In this document: one piece after another, positions 12,236-20,123 of the stretch | How the letters are laid out: each line of letters starts with the position of its first letter | Position numbering within the stretch: position 1 is the stretch's first letter | Virus record (IMG/VR): IMGVR_UViG_3300049478_000022 | Span: 1 to 41,508 of that record | DNA: 41,508 nt | From: a virus | Reading direction: 5' to 3' (one strand) | Made by a program: the position numbers and the translations under genes | Notes under the pieces: model-generated | Databases searched by the model: none | Seen by the model: only the letters and a program-made list of their open reading frames with translations | Told to the model about the DNA's origin: nothing

Positions 12236-12715
12236 ATCGACAACCTGCGTGATCTGAGACTCCGGGCCGGGCTGACCCAGGCTGAGCTGGCGAAGCGGAG
12301 CGGCGTCTATATACTAACCATCTCCAATATTGAAACGGGTAAGCATAAACCGAGGGAACTTACCAAGGGCCGACTTCTAAAAGCATTTTACGGACAAAAA
12401 GAGAAACGGCAAGAGGAGCCATGCGAGCAACCAGCCTCGGTTTTCCTCGGTGATATCATGAACCGCGATGAATTCTTTCGCCGCCTAAAGCCGAAGTTGA
12501 GCCAATCGTTGGCCGCGTTCTTCGACGATTTTCTCATCGTGACATTCCTTAAAAACGCCGAATTCTTTTCCCGGCAAAGATACTATCCGGGTGACTTCTC
12601 CACGGCCGCCGAAATTCTGGGCGACTTGCTCAGGGCGCAAAGAAAGTTGTCGATTCCCCCCGAGTTCGAGATCGAATTGGCGATGGCGAGAAGGAAATGC
12701 CCGAAGAAGCGATAA
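12236..12715 (+). CDS. XRE-family HTH protein with C-terminal domain, apparent ATC start
   Basis: An in-frame stop (TAA 12221) lies just upstream, and the first codons read ATC GAC AAC CTG. From the ATC the protein is DNLRDLRLRAGLTQAELAKR, a textbook HTH_3 start, with TISNIETGKHKPRE as recognition helix and following turn. AAAGGAGAGGG ends close to the ATC, so ATC (12236) is the natural position of an initiator. CTG 12245 is an alternative, and the next ATG (12458) would delete the HTH domain. Residues 75-159 form a second, helical domain (FFRRLKPKLSQSLAAFFDDF) unknown to me. It may regulate late genes. If the start is really ATC, expression would be weak. Confidence 0.65.
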   Translation: MDNLRDLRLRAGLTQAELAKRSGVYILTISNIETGKHKPRELTKGRLLKAFYGQKEKRQEEPCEQPASVFLGDIMNRDEFFRRLKPKLSQSLAAFFDDFLIVTFLKNAEFFSRQRYYPGDFSTAAEILGDLLRAQRKLSIPPEFEIELAMARRKCPKKR

Positions 12716-12975
12716 AACGCCAGGGGCGTCGCGCAAAAAGCGCGGCTATCGAGAAGTGTCGAGAAATGGGATATCAAATCCTTATTTCCGACAATTCCCT
12801 TTTCTGCTTTTTAGCCATGCGCCGCCATGAAACGCGGTTGATTAAAGTTATCATTGGCGAATTCAAAGACCGCGATATTAAACTGATCCGCGAGTTCGAG
12901 CCGGCCGGCCCATGCACCAAAGAAATTTGGCGGAGAGATGAGAACGGTCACTTTGAAATCCGCGAAATTCGATAA
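12697..12975 (+). CDS. Hypothetical protein, 92 residues
   Basis: ATG 12697 lies 19 bases inside the previous gene with AGAAGGAA upstream. A basic helix (KRQGRRAKSAAIEKCREMG) leads to strands YQILISDNSLFCFLAM and LIKVIIGEF. The order helix-strand-strand with a central Asp resembles small restriction-endonuclease-like resolvases, but the ExK catalytic pair is missing, so this is weak. It is the last gene before the lysis module. Confidence 0.5.
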   Translation: MPEEAIKRQGRRAKSAAIEKCREMGYQILISDNSLFCFLAMRRHETRLIKVIIGEFKDRDIKLIREFEPAGPCTKEIWRRDENGHFEIREIR

Positions 12976-13046
12976 ATTTTTTTTGTTTGTCAAATAATAT
13001 TCCCTCACGAAACCCGTCCGTTACCCCCATCCCCACTTGATTGAGC

Positions 13047-13064
13047 CGGACAGAAACCTGTCCG
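13047..13064 (+). promoter_or_regulatory. Perfect small hairpin before the lysis module
   Basis: CGGACAG (13047-13053) and CTGTCCG (13058-13064) form a 7-bp stem with an AAAC loop in the 132-base gap 12976-13107. There is no T tract after it. It could be an operator or RNA hairpin controlling the endolysin; an A/T-rich stretch (12977-13000) upstream might carry a promoter, but I see no good -35/-10 pair. Confidence 0.35.
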
Positions 13065-13107
13065 CCCGGGATTTCAGCAAAAAACTATCGCTTAAAATAT
13101 CCTCAGC

Positions 13108-13560
13108 ATGGGCGACATCCTAAAATCCGCCTATCTCCGCACTACCGCCGTAGACTATCTAAAGCATTTTATCGGACTTCCCTACCTATGGGGCGGCGAC
13201 GATCCCCTGGTCGGATTCGACTGTTCGGGCCTCATGGTCGAAGTCCTCCAGGCTGTCGGAATCCTGCCCCACAAGTCAGACTATACCGCTGCCGCGCTCT
13301 ATGAACGGTTCGAGGCCGGCGCTGTTGATCGCGGTTATATGGGCTGTCTCGTCTTTTGGTATGGAAGCGATGTCAAAGAAAAAATCATCCATGTCGAAAT
13401 GATGGTCGATGATTTCCACGTCGTGGGCGCATCCGGAGGCGGGTCAAAGACCAAGTCTATCGCTGATGCGATTAAAAATAATGCCTTCGTCAAGATGCGC
13501 CCCATTTCCTATAGGGGTGATAAGTATTTGATTGTCGACCCATTCAAGGCGGAGGATTAA
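13108..13560 (+). CDS. NlpC/P60-family endolysin
   Basis: The 150-residue protein matches the NlpC/P60 cysteine peptidase fold: YLWGGDDPLVGFDCSGLM (nucleophile C39), then IIHVEMMVDD (H95), with H104 or Asn as third residue. These enzymes cut peptide cross-links of peptidoglycan, here to lyse the host or open the wall. There is no signal peptide or cell-wall binding domain, so release would need a holin. No strong SD is seen before ATG 13108. It opens the lysis cassette and overlaps the next start (TAATG). Confidence 0.8.
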   Translation: MGDILKSAYLRTTAVDYLKHFIGLPYLWGGDDPLVGFDCSGLMVEVLQAVGILPHKSDYTAAALYERFEAGAVDRGYMGCLVFWYGSDVKEKIIHVEMMVDDFHVVGASGGGSKTKSIADAIKNNAFVKMRPISYRGDKYLIVDPFKAED

Positions 13561-13745
13561 TGGACCCCGCAATCACTATCGCCCTAAATCTTCTCTATGA
13601 GGCGTTTAAGTCTTTGCACAAGGACGCACTCGAGAAATTCGAGGAGGAATGGAGAAAAGATGAACAAGCCTTCCTTAAGGCGATGGCTGGGCATAATGCT
13701 CCTGAGCTTGCTCGCCTTATCAGCAAGTATTCAGGTCTCCTGTAA
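13560..13745 (+). CDS. Small helical protein of the lysis cassette
   Basis: The ATG overlaps the endolysin stop. The 61-residue product is mostly amphipathic helix (LNLLYEAFKSLHKDALEKFEEEWRKDEQAFLKAM) with no clear membrane segment. Its last 86 bases overlap the next gene in another frame, as in embedded spanin pairs, but the lack of a membrane anchor argues against an inner-membrane spanin. Function unknown. Confidence 0.5.
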   Translation: MDPAITIALNLLYEAFKSLHKDALEKFEEEWRKDEQAFLKAMAGHNAPELARLISKYSGLL

Positions 13746-13902
13746 GCATCCCCAGCCCGTCTTTGTTCCAATCGATACGAACGTGCAGAGGATCATCGAG
13801 ACGCGGGACTTCGATTCGCTCCTCATACTCTATTTCAAATCACTCGGCCAGGCCCGACTCCTGGAAGTCAAGCTGAGAGAATGCGAGAAGGGGGAAAAGT
13901 GA
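13660..13902 (+). CDS. Small putative lipoprotein (o-spanin-like candidate)
   Basis: GGAGAAAAG precedes ATG 13660, which lies inside the previous gene in another frame. The 80-residue product has a basic start (NKPSLRRW), a hydrophobic stretch (LGIMLLSLLALSASIQVSC) and a Cys at about 28 in the place of a lipobox Cys. The -3 residue is Gln, which is not ideal. The remaining part is short and polar with a Pro-containing PQPVFVP. Overlapping placement after an endolysin recalls Rz1, but an inner-membrane partner is not evident. If confirmed, a Gram-negative host is favoured. Confidence 0.5.
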   Translation: MNKPSLRRWLGIMLLSLLALSASIQVSCKHPQPVFVPIDTNVQRIIETRDFDSLLILYFKSLGQARLLEVKLRECEKGEK

Positions 13903-14334
13903 ATGGGGATTCCGTGTCCAGCTTGCAATTCGACGAACACGTGGCGTCAAGGGTATTCGGCGGGGCATCAACGAATATATTGCAAAGACTGCAAGAGGCG
14001 GCTCGTCGTCGCCGGGGAGAGAAAAACACCGATGGGAATTAACGCCGGGTCGTCAGGGATTATCACGCTCGAGAAGATCAAGAACCGCTTCGACATAGCC
14101 GCGGCAATTATACGCGAGCTCGAAAAGGTAGAGAAGGGAACACTCATTCTGGAGACCGAACTCTGCCAGCGCGCCGCCGGATATGACAAGCAGCGTTTCC
14201 GCCGGACAATCGAGAATAACGAGGAGCTTTTCCGGCCCCACCGCGTTCGGCTCAAGCTCGATGAGGGCGACGCAAAATGGTATTGGGGGTCGAAAGAGGA
14301 CATCGCCGAAGCGATAAAAGAGAGAGACCGATGA
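13903..14334 (+). CDS. Zinc-finger DNA-binding protein, 143 residues
   Basis: The N-terminus carries CPACNSTNTWRQGYSAGHQRIY then CKDCKRR, which is the CxxC-n-CxxC pattern of IS1 InsA / transposase zinc fingers. The remainder is helical (FDIAAAIIRELEKVEKGT, YDKQRFRRTIENN) and basic, possibly a second winged-helix DNA-binding unit. There is no transposase catalytic domain. It is co-directional with the metallophosphoesterase, overlapping by four bases. It may be a late regulator; that is speculative. Confidence 0.55.
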   Translation: MGIPCPACNSTNTWRQGYSAGHQRIYCKDCKRRLVVAGERKTPMGINAGSSGIITLEKIKNRFDIAAAIIRELEKVEKGTLILETELCQRAAGYDKQRFRRTIENNEELFRPHRVRLKLDEGDAKWYWGSKEDIAEAIKERDR

Positions 14335-15227
14335 AGAAGCAGATCAGTCTTTCCGAGCTTCCAGATCTGCTCGCCAAGGGCCCGGTCGGTAAGGAGAAAA
14401 TCGAGAAGTTGACGGCGATTGTCGCCAACTACGCTGAAACGCTTTCCCTGATGATTAAGCGCGGTCGGCCGTACGAGGTTCCGGTCCGCGCCGATGGAAA
14501 TGTCATCCGCTTCGGTCTAATCGGCGACACCCAAATAGGAAGCGCCTACCAGCGTCTGGATGCACTCAAGGCGTTCTATGGGAGGTGTGCGGACGAAGGG
14601 ATAAATACAATTCTCCATGCAGGGGATGTGATCGACGGCTGGCGCGTGTACCGTGGACAGGAGTTCGAGCTTCACCCGAACGGACGAAGCTGGCCGGAAC
14701 AACGCGATATGTTCGCCGATTCCGTCCCGCGTTTTGAAAACATGATCACGATTTTCATCACCGGGAATCATGATAGTAGCTTCAAAAAGCTAATCGGCAT
14801 GATCGCCGGCGATGAACTTGCCCGGGCGAGGCCAGATTGGAAATTTATCGGACAAGACGTGGCGAATGTCATTCTCAAGACTCCGGATGGTAAGAATTTT
14901 ACGGTCCAGCTTCTTCATCCCGGCGGAGGGATAAATCAATACGCCTTGAGTTATAGGCCGCAGCGGATTATCGAGGCGATCCCCGGGGGCCAGAAGCCAG
15001 ACCTCATCGGCATCGGCCATTTCCACAAGGCCTTTTTCATTCCGGATTATCGGAATGTTACGGCGCTTTGTGTCGGCTGCTTCCAATCCCAAACGCCTTT
15101 CATGGCCCAGCAATCCATTGCCGCGCACATCGGCGGCTGGATCGTGACGGTCACGCTCGGCGAGAGAAAGAAACTGACCTCGCGGGTGCAGGCGGAATTC
15201 ATTTCATTCTTCGAGGAGCAAGCGTGA
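14331..15227 (+). CDS. Calcineurin-like metallophosphoesterase
   Basis: The 298-residue protein shows the di-metal phosphoesterase motifs in order: GDTQIG (66-71), HAGDVID (98-102), GNHD (145-148), LLHPGGG (H196) and GIGHFHK (229-232). The first motif is normally GDxHxG; here the His is replaced by Gln (Q68), so one metal site is altered. Phage members act on nucleic acid ends or nucleotides. The first 55 residues (a helical KGPVGKEKIEKLTAIVANYAE) are extra. ATG 14331 overlaps the previous stop. Confidence 0.8.
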   Translation: MKKQISLSELPDLLAKGPVGKEKIEKLTAIVANYAETLSLMIKRGRPYEVPVRADGNVIRFGLIGDTQIGSAYQRLDALKAFYGRCADEGINTILHAGDVIDGWRVYRGQEFELHPNGRSWPEQRDMFADSVPRFENMITIFITGNHDSSFKKLIGMIAGDELARARPDWKFIGQDVANVILKTPDGKNFTVQLLHPGGGINQYALSYRPQRIIEAIPGGQKPDLIGIGHFHKAFFIPDYRNVTALCVGCFQSQTPFMAQQSIAAHIGGWIVTVTLGERKKLTSRVQAEFISFFEEQA

Positions 15228-15697
15228 GTCGGTATTTCCACGAGATGAGATATGCCCTGGCCGCCATCTTCTTTTTGATAATCCTTGCCGCATTCGCATT
15301 TTTCAATCTTATTATGCAGCAGGATTCGCAAGGGCCAATATCATCCGTCGCCGCACCGCCGACATTGGCCTATGTCGAATCGGGGAATATCTTCTCTGCA
15401 TTTTTCAAGGAGCCATTCGAGAGGGTTGTGCTCCTGGCGCGAGACGGAACTTTCTATGCCTTCACGACCCAGGACGAAAATGCCATCGCCGTCTATCCAG
15501 AACAAATCTATAAGCACTTGCTGAAGCAGGGCACCGAAGCGAAAGACCTGGTCATTATCATTCATAACCATTGGTATCCGGATAAATTCTCCCCGGGCGA
15601 TCTCTGTTTCTACCGCTATTTTGTAAAGCGTGGATTCCAGGGAAGCTTCTGCATCTTTTATTCGTATTCCAGGCACGTGCTGGTCAAGGAGGACTGA
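15224..15697 (+). CDS. Membrane-anchored RadC/JAMM-like protein
   Basis: GTG 15224 overlaps the previous stop and has GAGGAG upstream. Residues 10-30 form an N-terminal membrane anchor (ALAAIFFLIILAAFAFFNLI). The soluble part contains IIIHNHWYPDKFSPGD (H114, H116, S123, D126), the HxH...SxxD signature of RadC/JAMM zinc peptidase domains, with six rather than seven residues between. An Arg/Phe-rich region follows (RYFVKRGFQGSFCIFYS). JAMM enzymes remove ubiquitin-like tags or cut peptides; RadC function is unknown. A membrane-tethered phage version next to lysis genes is unusual. Confidence 0.6.
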   Translation: MSRYFHEMRYALAAIFFLIILAAFAFFNLIMQQDSQGPISSVAAPPTLAYVESGNIFSAFFKEPFERVVLLARDGTFYAFTTQDENAIAVYPEQIYKHLLKQGTEAKDLVIIIHNHWYPDKFSPGDLCFYRYFVKRGFQGSFCIFYSYSRHVLVKED

Positions 15698-15951
15698 TGG
15701 CAGAACCGGCAACATGGGCTGCGGTAGGAATGGCGGCCGTCTCCAATGTGGCAACCTGGCTCGTCATTATGAGAAGCAAAAACGGGACCAAAAGACTTAA
15801 CGGGGAAAATAAGGCGCCATGCGCGGATCACGAGAAGCGCCTGATCATCGTGGAAACAAACGAAAAGAACAGGGATAAGGTGATTGATAAGTTCATTGAA
15901 GAGAACAGGGAAGATCACCAGCGAATTATCAGCTTGTTTAGCGGAAAATAA
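15697..15951 (+). CDS. Small holin/hemolysin-like membrane protein
   Basis: Start overlaps the previous stop (TGATG). Residues 6-26 form one membrane helix (TWAAVGMAAVSNVATWLVIM). A basic linker, CADHEKRLIIVET and a charged coiled coil (NRDKVIDKFIEENREDHQRI) follow. The build, one membrane span plus a soluble helical tail, resembles XhlA-type or similar phage lysis membrane proteins, and position in the lysis region agrees. Holin versus spanin cannot be decided. Confidence 0.5.
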   Translation: MAEPATWAAVGMAAVSNVATWLVIMRSKNGTKRLNGENKAPCADHEKRLIIVETNEKNRDKVIDKFIEENREDHQRIISLFSGK

Positions 15952-16191
15952 ATGCCACGCAGCATCATGATCAAAGAGAACCAAAAGCGGGCCGAGGCGG
16001 CCGAGACCCTAATGCTCCGGCTTGAGCAGGCGATAAACTCCAACATCTGTCGGCTCGGGAAAGACCTTGGCGAGATAAAGGAAACGCAAGCCAAAATCCA
16101 GGCAGCCCAGGAGATTTTCTACGAGACGTTTATGGCGCATACGATGACGGGCAGGTGGATAAGGCTTAAGAAGTGGATCGGGAGAAAATGA
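15952..16191 (+). CDS. Coiled-coil protein, 79 residues
   Basis: ATG 15952 follows the preceding TAA without a gap. The product is a continuous charged helix (AEAAETLMLRLEQAINSNIC, LGEIKETQAKIQAAQEIFYE) ending in a basic amphipathic tail (RWIRLKKWIGRK) that could touch membranes or DNA. It overlaps TerS by four bases. It may work with the preceding membrane protein or with the terminase; function unknown. Confidence 0.5.
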   Translation: MPRSIMIKENQKRAEAAETLMLRLEQAINSNICRLGKDLGEIKETQAKIQAAQEIFYETFMAHTMTGRWIRLKKWIGRK

Positions 16192-16730
16192 GCCTTAACG
16201 CGAAACGGAGAAAGTTCGTCCGGGAGTATCTGCTGGATCTTAACGCTACCCAGGCCGCTATTCGCGCCGGCTACAGCAGAAAGACGGCCGGCGAGATCGG
16301 TCATCGGCTGTTGAAAAAAGTTGAGATCAAAAAAGCTATACAGCGGGGCATGGACGCCAAGGCGAAGCGGTACGAGATCTCGCAAAGGCGAATCCTTGAA
16401 GAACTCGCCATCGTGGCCTACTCGGATCTCAAGCATTACATGGATATCGATCCCGATACCGGTGCGATTCGGGCCAAGGGCTTTGAGGATATGCCCGAGA
16501 AAACGAGCCGGGCCCTCAGGGCCATCAAGGAGGACCGGGTTATCAAAGAGGACGCTGACGGGCACAAAGTCACCGTCTTTGACAAGATACGCTTTGAGCT
16601 CCATGACAAACTGAAGGCGCTTGAGCTTCTCGGGAAGCATATCGGAATGTTCGCAGATAAGATGGACCTCAGCGGTGATGTTTCGGTGACTGTCAAGAAA
16701 ATTATTAGCGATGAGAGGCCCGGAGAATGA
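16188..16730 (+). CDS. terS: Terminase small subunit
   Basis: The 180-residue product matches the Terminase_2 family: SLNAKRRKFVREYLLDLNATQAAIRAGYS and SRKTAGEIGHRLLKKVEIKKAI form the N-terminal HTH that recognises packaging sites, followed by a central oligomerisation part (RILEELAIVAYSDLKHYMDI). It binds phage DNA and presents it to TerL. Start ATG 16188 by four-base overlap; an in-frame upstream start at 16173 lacks a better ribosome binding site. It overlaps TerL by four bases. Confidence 0.9.
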   Translation: MSLNAKRRKFVREYLLDLNATQAAIRAGYSRKTAGEIGHRLLKKVEIKKAIQRGMDAKAKRYEISQRRILEELAIVAYSDLKHYMDIDPDTGAIRAKGFEDMPEKTSRALRAIKEDRVIKEDADGHKVTVFDKIRFELHDKLKALELLGKHIGMFADKMDLSGDVSVTVKKIISDERPGE

Positions 16731-17956
16731 TGGAAGCACAGGTGGCAGGGCGGGTCACAATCCCCATTCACTACCACTCCGGCCAGGAGGGGTTCTTTTC
16801 CTTCCCGGCCAAGAAAAAGGTGGTCGCCAAGGGCAGGCGGTGGGGTCTGACCAAGGGGTATGCCAACCGCGCCATTGAATACCTGTTTGACGGCGTTTCT
16901 CCCGGGCTCTGGGTTGATACTGTGAATTCCAACATTGATCGCTATGTAGAGAGATATTTCTATCCCATCCTGCGCCACCTGCCACCCGCGCATTGGGAAT
17001 GGCGGCAACAGAAGAAGGAGCTCACCGTCTTAGGCCGCAAGCTCGATATGCGGAGCGCAGACAGGCCGGAACTTATCGAGGGATTCGCCTATAGGTTCAT
17101 TATGCTTAACGAGGCCGGGATCATATTGCGCGATGAATACCTGTGGCACAATGCGATCCAGCCGATGATGCTTGACTTTAATCCCGATGTCTACGTTGGG
17201 GGAACGCCTAAGGGCAAGGGGCTTTTCCACGAACTCTACGTCAAGGCATCGGAGACGCCGGGTTGGAAAGAGTTTAGGTTCTCCTCGTTCGATAATCCAT
17301 ATCTGCAACAAGAAGAACTCCAAGAGCTCGTGGATGACATTCCCCCATCTATCCAGCGACAGGAAATCTACGCCGAATTCATGGAAGATGCGGGAGCCGT
17401 ATTCCGCAATGTCAAGGCATGCGCAATCGCCAAACCAGCCGAGCCGATTCAAGGCCAACGCTATTTTGCGGGCATTGATTTGGCTAAGGTTAAGGATTTC
17501 ACCACGTTGATTATTTTGGACGCAACGGGGAATCAGGTATTCATGGACCGATTCAACATTCTTGATTGGTCGGTTCAGAAAATACGGCTGGCCAAGTCCG
17601 TACAAAGGTATGGTGCGCGGGTTTTAATCGATTCCACCGGCGTCGGTGATCCGATCTTTGAAGATCTGCGCAGAATGGGCCTCGATATTCAAGGCTATCA
17701 ATTCACCAATGAGAGCAAACGACAACTCATCCAGGCGCTCATCATGGCATTCGACCTCAAACAGATTCAGATATTCGATGATCCGGTTTTGGTCAATGAG
17801 TGCCTGATATTTGGCTATGAGATAACCGGCTCTGGCCAGATCCGATATTCAGCTCCGGAGGGAGAAAAGTATCACGATGATTGTGTGATTGCCTTGGCGC
17901 TTGCCAACTTTGTAAGAACAGCCCCAACCGTGGGCTGGCTTTTTGGTGGAGCGTGA
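16727..17956 (+). CDS. terL: Terminase large subunit
   Basis: The 409-residue protein is the packaging motor and DNA cutter. The ATPase part has GRRWGLTKG (36-44) as a variant Walker A loop and RFIMLNEAG as Walker B with catalytic E129 (Asn in place of the usual Asp). The nuclease part has GIDLAK (D251), LIDSTGVG (D302) and YHDDCVIALALA (D384/D385), the RNase H-like Asp triad. The Walker A lysine follows the threonine rather than preceding it, a variation worth noting. Length is at the short end for TerL. It overlaps TerS by ATGA. Confidence 0.92.
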   Translation: MMEAQVAGRVTIPIHYHSGQEGFFSFPAKKKVVAKGRRWGLTKGYANRAIEYLFDGVSPGLWVDTVNSNIDRYVERYFYPILRHLPPAHWEWRQQKKELTVLGRKLDMRSADRPELIEGFAYRFIMLNEAGIILRDEYLWHNAIQPMMLDFNPDVYVGGTPKGKGLFHELYVKASETPGWKEFRFSSFDNPYLQQEELQELVDDIPPSIQRQEIYAEFMEDAGAVFRNVKACAIAKPAEPIQGQRYFAGIDLAKVKDFTTLIILDATGNQVFMDRFNILDWSVQKIRLAKSVQRYGARVLIDSTGVGDPIFEDLRRMGLDIQGYQFTNESKRQLIQALIMAFDLKQIQIFDDPVLVNECLIFGYEITGSGQIRYSAPEGEKYHDDCVIALALANFVRTAPTVGWLFGGA

Positions 17957-17957
17957 C

Positions 17958-20114
17958 ATGAAACTAATCGATAGATATCTGGCGCGGCGGCTTCAGGGAA
18001 TGGGCTATGCCCCGAAACAGAAGATGGCCGGCTTCATGTCGACTGAGATTGACTCTCAGCCCTGGGCTCGGCGCGTGGAGAGCGGGGAGCTCGTAAATTA
18101 CCAGGACTTCATCGACGCTTTCCGCCACTTGCCCTGGCTCTATGCGGGGGCGACCGCGATTGCCGTAGCCGTGACGAAGCCGGCGCTTAAGGTCTATCGG
18201 GAAATTAAATCGGAAAAGGAAGTAAAGCAAGAAGAAGTCGAGGGCGAGGAGATCAATCGCCTGATCGAACTTCCCAACCCGTTCCTCTCCTACCGCGAGC
18301 TTATCCAGATAACGGCGCTCAACCTACTCATTCCCGGCAATGCGTATTGGAACCTTGTGGGCACGTCTGAGGATCAGCCGATTTCCGAGTCCAATCCGCC
18401 CGTAGAGCTCTGGTGGGTCAAGCCGGAGCAGGTGGACATCGTCACCGATCCCAAGAAATTCATCAGTCATTATCTATTCATATCGCCCACGTCAAAGGAA
18501 AAGAAACTCGACCCGTCCGAGATTATTCACTTCAAAGCGGTCAATCCGGATTCCTACTTCCGCGGCCTGGGGACGATGGAGGCAGCCAGGTTGCCGGCCG
18601 AGCTTGAATTCAAGGCCCTCTCCTACAACAAGCGTTTCATGGAAAACGACGCAAGCCCGGAAGGCCATTTTGCAACGGACCAATTCCTGGAGGAAAACCA
18701 AGTCAAGCGGTTCCTTCGGGAATGGGAGGAGCGACACCAAGGGCCGAAGAAGGCGGGGAAGATCGACGTCACCTGGGGCGGACTCAAATATATGCCGAGA
18801 GGCATCAGCCCCAAAGATGCGCAATACGTTGAGATGCGCAAAATGAACCGGGAGGAAATCCTGGCGACGCTGGGTGTGCCGCCCTCAATTGTCGGCCTGC
18901 TTGAGTACGCCAACTACTCCAACATGGAAATCCAGCAGCGCAAGTTTTGGGAGGACGCGGTCATCCCGATCCTCAACCTCATCGCGGACAAGCTGACGCT
19001 CAACCTGGCCCCGCACTTCGACGAGGATTACTGGTTCGACTTCGATTATTCGGACATCAAGGCACTCCAAGAGGATGAGGAGCGGAAGGCGCGGATAGAG
19101 ACGATGTATCTGCGGCATGGGCTTAGGACACCGAATCAAATCCGGCAGGAACAGGGAAAAGACCCCTACAAGGGTGGCGATAAGTATTACATGGAAATGT
19201 CCCTCATTCCGGTTGGTGAGACGGCAGGGACTTGGTGGACACAGGAAGAAAATGGCGGGAACGACGGAAAGAAACCGGGCTCTGCTAAGAGTAAGCGGGC
19301 TCCCTCCTTCTGGCAGGTTGAATCACGAAAGAAAGTCCTGTGGGAGGACTTCGTCAGGCGCGTCGGACGGAAGGAGCGTATGTTCCTAAGCCGGGTCGAG
19401 GGCTATCTCAAGGATCAGGCGGGGGACATCGCGGCCAGGGCAGTCAAGGCGCAATCGGTGGCCGAGGTCAGCGCCGAGGGCCTTTTGGACAAGGAAGAAG
19501 AGGCCAAGATGTACGCCGAGAAATTCCTTGGGCATTACCTCACCGCATTCAAGGAGGCGGGTGACGCCGGGATGCAGATCAGCGAAGGCAAACTCTATGT
19601 CCCACCCGGAGAACGGATTCTCCGCGATCCAGACAGATTCCAGATTACGCCGGAGATCAGGGCAGAGATCGACAACCTGATCCTCAATTCGGGGACGGAG
19701 ATAAGCAAGACAACGCTGGAAAAGATATCCGCCATGCTACAACTCGGGATTGAGGAAAATTGGACCGTAACGGAATTGGCCAAGACGATCCGTGAAAAAC
19801 TTGTGGAGCTCTCTGCAACCCGGGCCCAACTCATCTCTCGGACAGAGGCGGCGAAGGTTGAGAACTGGGGCCAAGTCGAGGGATATAAACAAACCGAATT
19901 CGTGGAGCTCAAGGGCTGGCTCTGTTCCTTTGTCCCCGACTCACGGCAAGCGCACATGGATGCGGACCGAAGATATGGCGATGACCCCATTCCCCTTGGT
20001 GAGGCGTTTGTCATCGATGGGGAAGACCTTCAATATCCAGGAGACCCGGCAGGCGGACCAGGGAATGTCTGTAATTGCCTTTGCTCCACTTATCCCGAAG
20101 TGCGGACCGAATAG
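17958..20114 (+). CDS. Portal protein fused to MuF-like head morphogenesis protein
   Basis: From ATG 17958 the product has 718 residues. Residues 1 to about 430 match HK97-type portal proteins (VWWVKPEQVDIV, DPSEIIHFKAVNPDSYFRG, ILATLGVPPSIVGL, YSNMEIQQRKFWEDAVIPIL), the ring through which DNA enters the head. After a linker (about 430-560) comes a MuF domain: LISRTEAAKVENWGQVEGYKQ, DSRQAHMDADRR, LQYPGDPAGGPGN and a Cys-rich end (CNCLC). MuF is usually a separate minor head gene. No stop, frameshift or internal start with good SD separates the two parts. Confidence 0.9.
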   Translation: MKLIDRYLARRLQGMGYAPKQKMAGFMSTEIDSQPWARRVESGELVNYQDFIDAFRHLPWLYAGATAIAVAVTKPALKVYREIKSEKEVKQEEVEGEEINRLIELPNPFLSYRELIQITALNLLIPGNAYWNLVGTSEDQPISESNPPVELWWVKPEQVDIVTDPKKFISHYLFISPTSKEKKLDPSEIIHFKAVNPDSYFRGLGTMEAARLPAELEFKALSYNKRFMENDASPEGHFATDQFLEENQVKRFLREWEERHQGPKKAGKIDVTWGGLKYMPRGISPKDAQYVEMRKMNREEILATLGVPPSIVGLLEYANYSNMEIQQRKFWEDAVIPILNLIADKLTLNLAPHFDEDYWFDFDYSDIKALQEDEERKARIETMYLRHGLRTPNQIRQEQGKDPYKGGDKYYMEMSLIPVGETAGTWWTQEENGGNDGKKPGSAKSKRAPSFWQVESRKKVLWEDFVRRVGRKERMFLSRVEGYLKDQAGDIAARAVKAQSVAEVSAEGLLDKEEEAKMYAEKFLGHYLTAFKEAGDAGMQISEGKLYVPPGERILRDPDRFQITPEIRAEIDNLILNSGTEISKTTLEKISAMLQLGIEENWTVTELAKTIREKLVELSATRAQLISRTEAAKVENWGQVEGYKQTEFVELKGWLCSFVPDSRQAHMDADRRYGDDPIPLGEAFVIDGEDLQYPGDPAGGPGNVCNCLCSTYPEVRTE

Positions 20115-20123
20115 GAGATAACC

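Noticed and set aside
12978-13000. Late promoter in the A/T-rich gap before the endolysin
   Set aside because: TAATAT at 12995-13000 has no acceptable -35 box at 16-18 bases; kept only as a weak possibility.
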